The notes under the pieces: generated by a model
What the model was told of the DNA's origin: nothing
The model's input: the letters and a program-made list of their open reading frames with translations, nothing else
The model's database searches: none
Translations under genes and position numbers: made by a program
Shown here: positions 61,028 to 64,000 of the stretch, piece by piece
Position numbering within the stretch: the first letter of the stretch is position 1
Layout: every line of letters begins with the position of its first letter
DNA from: BOKV01 sp041397525
GTDB taxonomy: Bacteria > Pseudomonadota > Alphaproteobacteria > Rhizobiales > Rhizobiaceae
Assembly: GCA_041397525.1 (NCBI GenBank)
Contig: JAWKWL010000002.1
Location: 124,001-188,000 of the forward strand
Length of the DNA stretch: 64,000 bases
Direction: 5' to 3'

Positions 61028-62059
61028 TTAGCGCTCTGTAAGTTTCAGCTCGATGCGGCGGTTCTTCGAGCGCGCCTCGTCGCTGTCGCCCTCCTCGATG
61101 GGCTGGAATTCGCCAAATCCGGCAGCAACCAGCCGGTTTGCCGGCACGCCCTCTGCGATGAAATATTTGACGACAGCAAGTGCTCGCGCCTGCGACAATT
61201 CCCAATTGTCCTTGTACTGGCCGGCGCCGGAAAGCGGCTTGTCGTCAGTATGCCCATCAACGCGCAATATCCACTGGATGTCATCGGGGATTTCCTTGCC
61301 GATTTGCAGCAGCGCCTGCGCCACCTTCAGCATTTCCTCCTTGCCCTGCGGGTTCAACTCGGACGCACCGGACTGGAAAAGCACCTCGGACTGGAACACG
61401 AATCGGTCGCCCACAATCCGGATATCAGGCCGGTCGGACAGGATTTCCCGCAATCGCCCGAAGAAATCCGACCGGTAACGATTGAGTTCCTGCACCCGCT
61501 GCGCCAGTGCCACATTGAGCCGCTTGCCGAGATCCGAAATCTTGGTCTGGCTTTCGCGGTCGCGGCTTTCTGATGCCTCAAGCGCATCCTCCAGCGCAGC
61601 AATCTGGCGGCGCAGCGCCGATATCTGCTGGTTCAACAGTTCCACCTGCGATAGTGCCCGCTGCGAAATCTGCTTTTCCTCATTGAGCTTGCCTGTCAGT
61701 TCGCCCACCGCTGCGTCTCGCTCCGCATTGGCACCGGAACCCGCATCCAGCAACTGCTGCAACCGCGAGCGCTCGGCTTCGGCTGCATTGAGTGAGGCCT
61801 GCATGGCCGCGAGGCTGTCTTCCGTATCCTGCTTGGTGGTCTTTTCCAACGCCAGAAGGGAGGTCAACTCATCGATTTGCGCGTTCAACCGGTTCAGCAC
61901 GGCATCCTTGCCGGTAATTTCCTGGCTGAGAAGAAACTGTGCGAGCACGAATACCGAAAGCAGGAACATGATGGCCAGAAGCAATGTCGAAAGCGCGTCG
62001 ACAAAGCCGGGCCAGTAGTCAACCCGGTCACGGCTCCGTCTGCTCCTGCCTAGTGCCAT
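61028..62059 (-). CDS. MotB/OmpA-like stator-type protein
   Basis: A 343-residue inner-membrane protein with one N-terminal helix (about 17-42) carrying Asp in YWPGFVDALSTLLLAIMFLL (D21), as in proton-conducting MotB/TolR/ZorB helices. A long coiled coil (about 50-190) and a C-terminal OmpA-like peptidoglycan-binding domain (about 205-343, VDGHTDDKPL, NRRIELKL) follow. It pairs with the upstream MotA-like gene (27 bp gap). No flagellar genes are nearby, so it is not the flagellar stator; the motor's task is unknown. Confidence 0.88.
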   Translation of the reverse strand: MALGRSRRSRDRVDYWPGFVDALSTLLLAIMFLLSVFVLAQFLLSQEITGKDAVLNRLNAQIDELTSLLALEKTTKQDTEDSLAAMQASLNAAEAERSRLQQLLDAGSGANAERDAAVGELTGKLNEEKQISQRALSQVELLNQQISALRRQIAALEDALEASESRDRESQTKISDLGKRLNVALAQRVQELNRYRSDFFGRLREILSDRPDIRIVGDRFVFQSEVLFQSGASELNPQGKEEMLKVAQALLQIGKEIPDDIQWILRVDGHTDDKPLSGAGQYKDNWELSQARALAVVKYFIAEGVPANRLVAAGFGEFQPIEEGDSDEARSKNRRIELKLTER

Positions 62060-62086
62060 TGCTTTTCAGCCTTTGCCGTTTTCCGG

Positions 62087-63097
62087 TCATCCATTCTTCG
62101 ATGCACGCTCAAAGAAACCATTCAACCGCTTGATCAGCGCAGCCATTTCCTCTTGCTGTTTTGCCTGCAACGAAACCTGTTCGCGAACGATCTGCTGATC
62201 GGCGCGCATGTGCTGCACAAGACCCTGAATGCCCTCAGCCAGGGTCGCCATCGCAGCAGTCGCGCGCTGGCTTCCGGCCCCCCCGCCACCTTCCTGCAGG
62301 CTGCGTGTCAGGTTTTCGAGTTGCGCGCGGACGGCGTCCGCCGAATGTCCGCCTGCACCAGCAGCTGCAGCCACTTCGAAATTCATGTCCGTGACTGATG
62401 ACAGCCAGTTTTCGAGTTCGGTATAGAAGCGGTTCTGTGCCCTGCCTGCCTGCAGATCGAGGAAGCCGAGAACCAGCGAACCGGAAAGCCCGAACAGCGA
62501 GGATGAAAACGCTGTTCCCATGCCGTCAAGCGGTGATTTCAGTCCGCTTTTCAGCGCGTCCAGCACGTCATTCGCGTCACCTGAACGCGGATCAAGCGAC
62601 TGGATCGTGTCGCCGATGGAACCAATTGTCTGCAACAGGCCCCAGAAAGTGCCCAGCAGGCCGAGAAAGACCAGCAGGCCGATGAGGTAGCGCGAAAGCT
62701 CGCGTGATTCATCAAGCCGTGTCGCGATCGAATCGAGAATTGACCGCATTGAATTCGTGGTCAGCAGCATGTTCTGGCCGGACTGGCCAAACAGTGCTTT
62801 CATTGGCGCCAGCAATTGCGGTTCCCGGCTGGTTTCAAGTTCCGCATTGCCCTGACGGAACGAGTTCACCCACGCGACTTCCGGCATCAACCGGACCACC
62901 TGCACCAGTGCCAGAAACACGCCGATGGCCAGCACAAAGATGATCAGCCCGTTCAGTCCGGGATTGGTGACGAATGCCGTTGAAATCTTGCGATAGAGGA
63001 TGGCAGCGAGAAAGCCTACGATGATCAGGAAGATGACCATCGACAGCAGGAAAACTCTCGGGCTCGATAGCCGGTGCGGGTCATAGGGTTGCGCCAA
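62087..63097 (-). CDS. MotA/TolQ/ExbB-like channel protein
   Basis: A 336-residue membrane protein with helices at about 10-36, 45-70, 133-160 and 197-218. It has the MotA/TolQ family motifs in LVFLGLLGTFWGLLQTIGS and GMGTAFSSSLFGLSGSLVLGFLDL, and a C-terminal cytoplasmic helix region (about 260-336). It would form the ring around the downstream MotB/OmpA-like protein to make a 5:2-type ion-driven motor. It resembles Zorya ZorAB in architecture but lacks ZorC/D/E neighbours and sits next to an inositol monophosphatase gene, a housekeeping context. Confidence 0.88.
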   Translation of the reverse strand: MAQPYDPHRLSSPRVFLLSMVIFLIIVGFLAAILYRKISTAFVTNPGLNGLIIFVLAIGVFLALVQVVRLMPEVAWVNSFRQGNAELETSREPQLLAPMKALFGQSGQNMLLTTNSMRSILDSIATRLDESRELSRYLIGLLVFLGLLGTFWGLLQTIGSIGDTIQSLDPRSGDANDVLDALKSGLKSPLDGMGTAFSSSLFGLSGSLVLGFLDLQAGRAQNRFYTELENWLSSVTDMNFEVAAAAGAGGHSADAVRAQLENLTRSLQEGGGGAGSQRATAAMATLAEGIQGLVQHMRADQQIVREQVSLQAKQQEEMAALIKRLNGFFERASKNG

Positions 63098-63233
63098 CTG
63101 CTGTCCTCCCCTTGGCTCAAAACGGACGGTGCCGAAAGCTGATTCGCGCTTTCACCGGTTGTTTTGCTAGCTAGGTTATACACAGCAGGCGGGAATTGGA
63201 ACCGGCTTTCACATCACCGGATTTGCCATTTCA

Positions 63234-64000
63234 TCAAGACGATCTCGTGATTGTGTCACGAATCTTTTTCCGGATCACTTCGTTGCCCGCAACGATTGTT
63301 CCAGTATCAAACATGGCGTTGCCGTCGTCATAGTCGCTAACAAAGCCGCCAGCCTCACGGACCATGAGAATGCCCGCCGCAGTATCCCACGGAGAAAGGC
63401 CGGATTCCCAGTATCCGTCCAGCCGCCCCGCCGCCACATAGCAAAGATCGAGCGCCGCCGCACCCATGCGCCTGACACCGGCCACTTCGAGCATGATGCG
63501 GCGTTGTTGTTCCAGGAAGATGCTGTGATCGCGCTTGCCCAGATGCGGAATACCCGTGCCGACGACGCAATCCGCCATTTCCTTGCGGCCGCCCACGCGT
63601 AGCCGGTGGTCGTTCATGAAAGCGCCACCGCCACGCTCTGCGGTGTAAAGCTCGTCCATCGCCGGATTGTAGACGACACCGGCAACGATCTGGCCTTCGC
63701 GCTCCAGCGCAATCGAGACGGCGAAGATCGGAATGCCGTGCAGGAAATTGGTTGTGCCGTCGAGCGGATCGACAATCCAGCGGTTCTGCGGGTCAGAACC
63801 CGGCACCGCTCCGCTTTCCTCAAGCAACATGCCGAATTCAGGCCGAGCGCGTTGCAATTCGGCGCGGATCACGCCTTCAGCCTTTCGATCGGCAGCCGAC
63901 ACGAAATCGCCAGGCCCCTTCATCGAGACCTGAAGATTTTGCACCTCGCCGAAATCGCGTGACAACCCGCGTCCTGCCTTCATGGCTGCAGCAGTCATCA
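63234..64000 (-). CDS. suhB: Inositol monophosphatase family protein (5' partial)
   Basis: Mg-dependent phosphatase of the IMPase/SuhB family. The 254 visible residues have the metal/active-site motifs LEESG, WIVDPLDGTTNFLHG and SPWDTAAGILMVREAGG. The frame runs off the window at 64000, so the N terminus (about 10 residues by family comparison) is missing; an internal ATG at 63998 is unlikely to be the true start. Substrates in this family include inositol phosphates, NADP, 3'-phosphoadenosine compounds and histidinol phosphate; SuhB itself also acts in rRNA maturation. Confidence 0.9.
   Translation of the reverse strand, partial: MTAAAMKAGRGLSRDFGEVQNLQVSMKGPGDFVSAADRKAEGVIRAELQRARPEFGMLLEESGAVPGSDPQNRWIVDPLDGTTNFLHGIPIFAVSIALEREGQIVAGVVYNPAMDELYTAERGGGAFMNDHRLRVGGRKEMADCVVGTGIPHLGKRDHSIFLEQQRRIMLEVAGVRRMGAAALDLCYVAAGRLDGYWESGLSPWDTAAGILMVREAGGFVSDYDDGNAMFDTGTIVAGNEVIRKKIRDTITRSS

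Noticed and set aside
61028..63097. Zorya-type phage defence system
   Set aside because: Only the ZorA/ZorB-like motor pair is present; neighbours are suhB and a flavoprotein, with no ZorC, ZorD or ZorE, so a defence call is not supported.
63176..63184. TTATACACA, an exact DnaA-box match upstream of the MotA-like gene
   Set aside because: A single 9-mer in a short spacer with no box cluster, AT-rich unwinding region or replication genes; consistent with chance.
1..64000. tRNA, rRNA, CRISPR array, insertion sequences
   Set aside because: Intergenic regions were read on both strands for cloverleaf-like segments, regularly spaced repeats and transposase motifs; none was found.

Overview
The window reads as a contiguous piece of an alphaproteobacterial chromosome, most likely Hyphomicrobiales (Rhizobiales), roughly 60% G+C by eye. 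The reasons are the gene families and their order: an Omp25/31-type barrel, ybgC-tolQRAB-pal-cpoB-tilS-ftsH-glmM, ruvCAB with yebC, zapA-6S RNA-fthC, tkt-gap-pgk-class I aldolase, the DUF1013/DUF1192/DUF1465 (RcdA) genes, and matches to the CtrA box TTAA-N7-TTAA in front of envelope and cell-cycle genes. Genus cannot be given from the sequence alone. I see no rRNA, tRNA, insertion sequence, prophage or CRISPR array.

Layout. 0.2-10.1 kb: a single-pass membrane protein of unknown role, purA, an EamA permease, the serine operon serC-serA behind a serC-type leader RNA, an outer-membrane barrel and glmM. 10.3-12.6 kb: a tightly coupled diheme cytochrome and parallel beta-helix protein of unknown function, sitting between glmM and ftsH. 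12.7-23.7 kb: ftsH, tilS, cpoB, a PaaI thioesterase, pal, tolBARQ, a divergent DUF1992 gene and ybgC. 23.7-30.8 kb: a MOSC protein, a frame-broken metallophosphoesterase, then ruvB, a small membrane protein, a VapBC-type toxin-antitoxin pair, ruvA, a haem-dependent N-demethylase-like gene, ruvC and yebC. Many of these overlap by ATGA.

30.9-36.0 kb: a GFA-family gene, nucleoside hydrolase, SDR and MmcQ gene, facing ymdB, fthC, 6S RNA, zapA and DUF4164. 36.6-45.5 kb: central carbon genes tkt, gap, DUF1272, pgk, ilvD, a frame-broken TauE/SafE permease and class I fructose-bisphosphate aldolase. 45.5-53.9 kb is more accessory: an SMP-30-like protein, a PCuAC/DUF2946 copper pair, an SGNH hydrolase, prpE, a YHYH protein, an SDR, and a VOC protein with a YafY regulator. 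54.0-64.0 kb: trcR, a quinone oxidoreductase, DUF1192, a candidate sRNA, rcdA, rpmE, an ABC exporter, a flavoprotein dehydrogenase, an uncharacterised MotA/MotB-like ion-driven pair, and an inositol monophosphatase cut by the window edge.

How it fits together. The window holds most of the machinery that ties envelope constriction (Tol-Pal, CpoB, ZapA, outer-membrane barrel) to the cell cycle (RcdA, TrcR, CtrA-type sites), together with recombination repair (RuvABC) and lower glycolysis/gluconeogenesis. The points most worth a second look are the unexplained cytochrome/beta-helix pair, a roughly 100-nt structured RNA gene behind a perfect CtrA-type box, the toxin-antitoxin pair wired into ruvA-ruvB, the MotAB-like pair, and two genes broken by indels in simple repeats.
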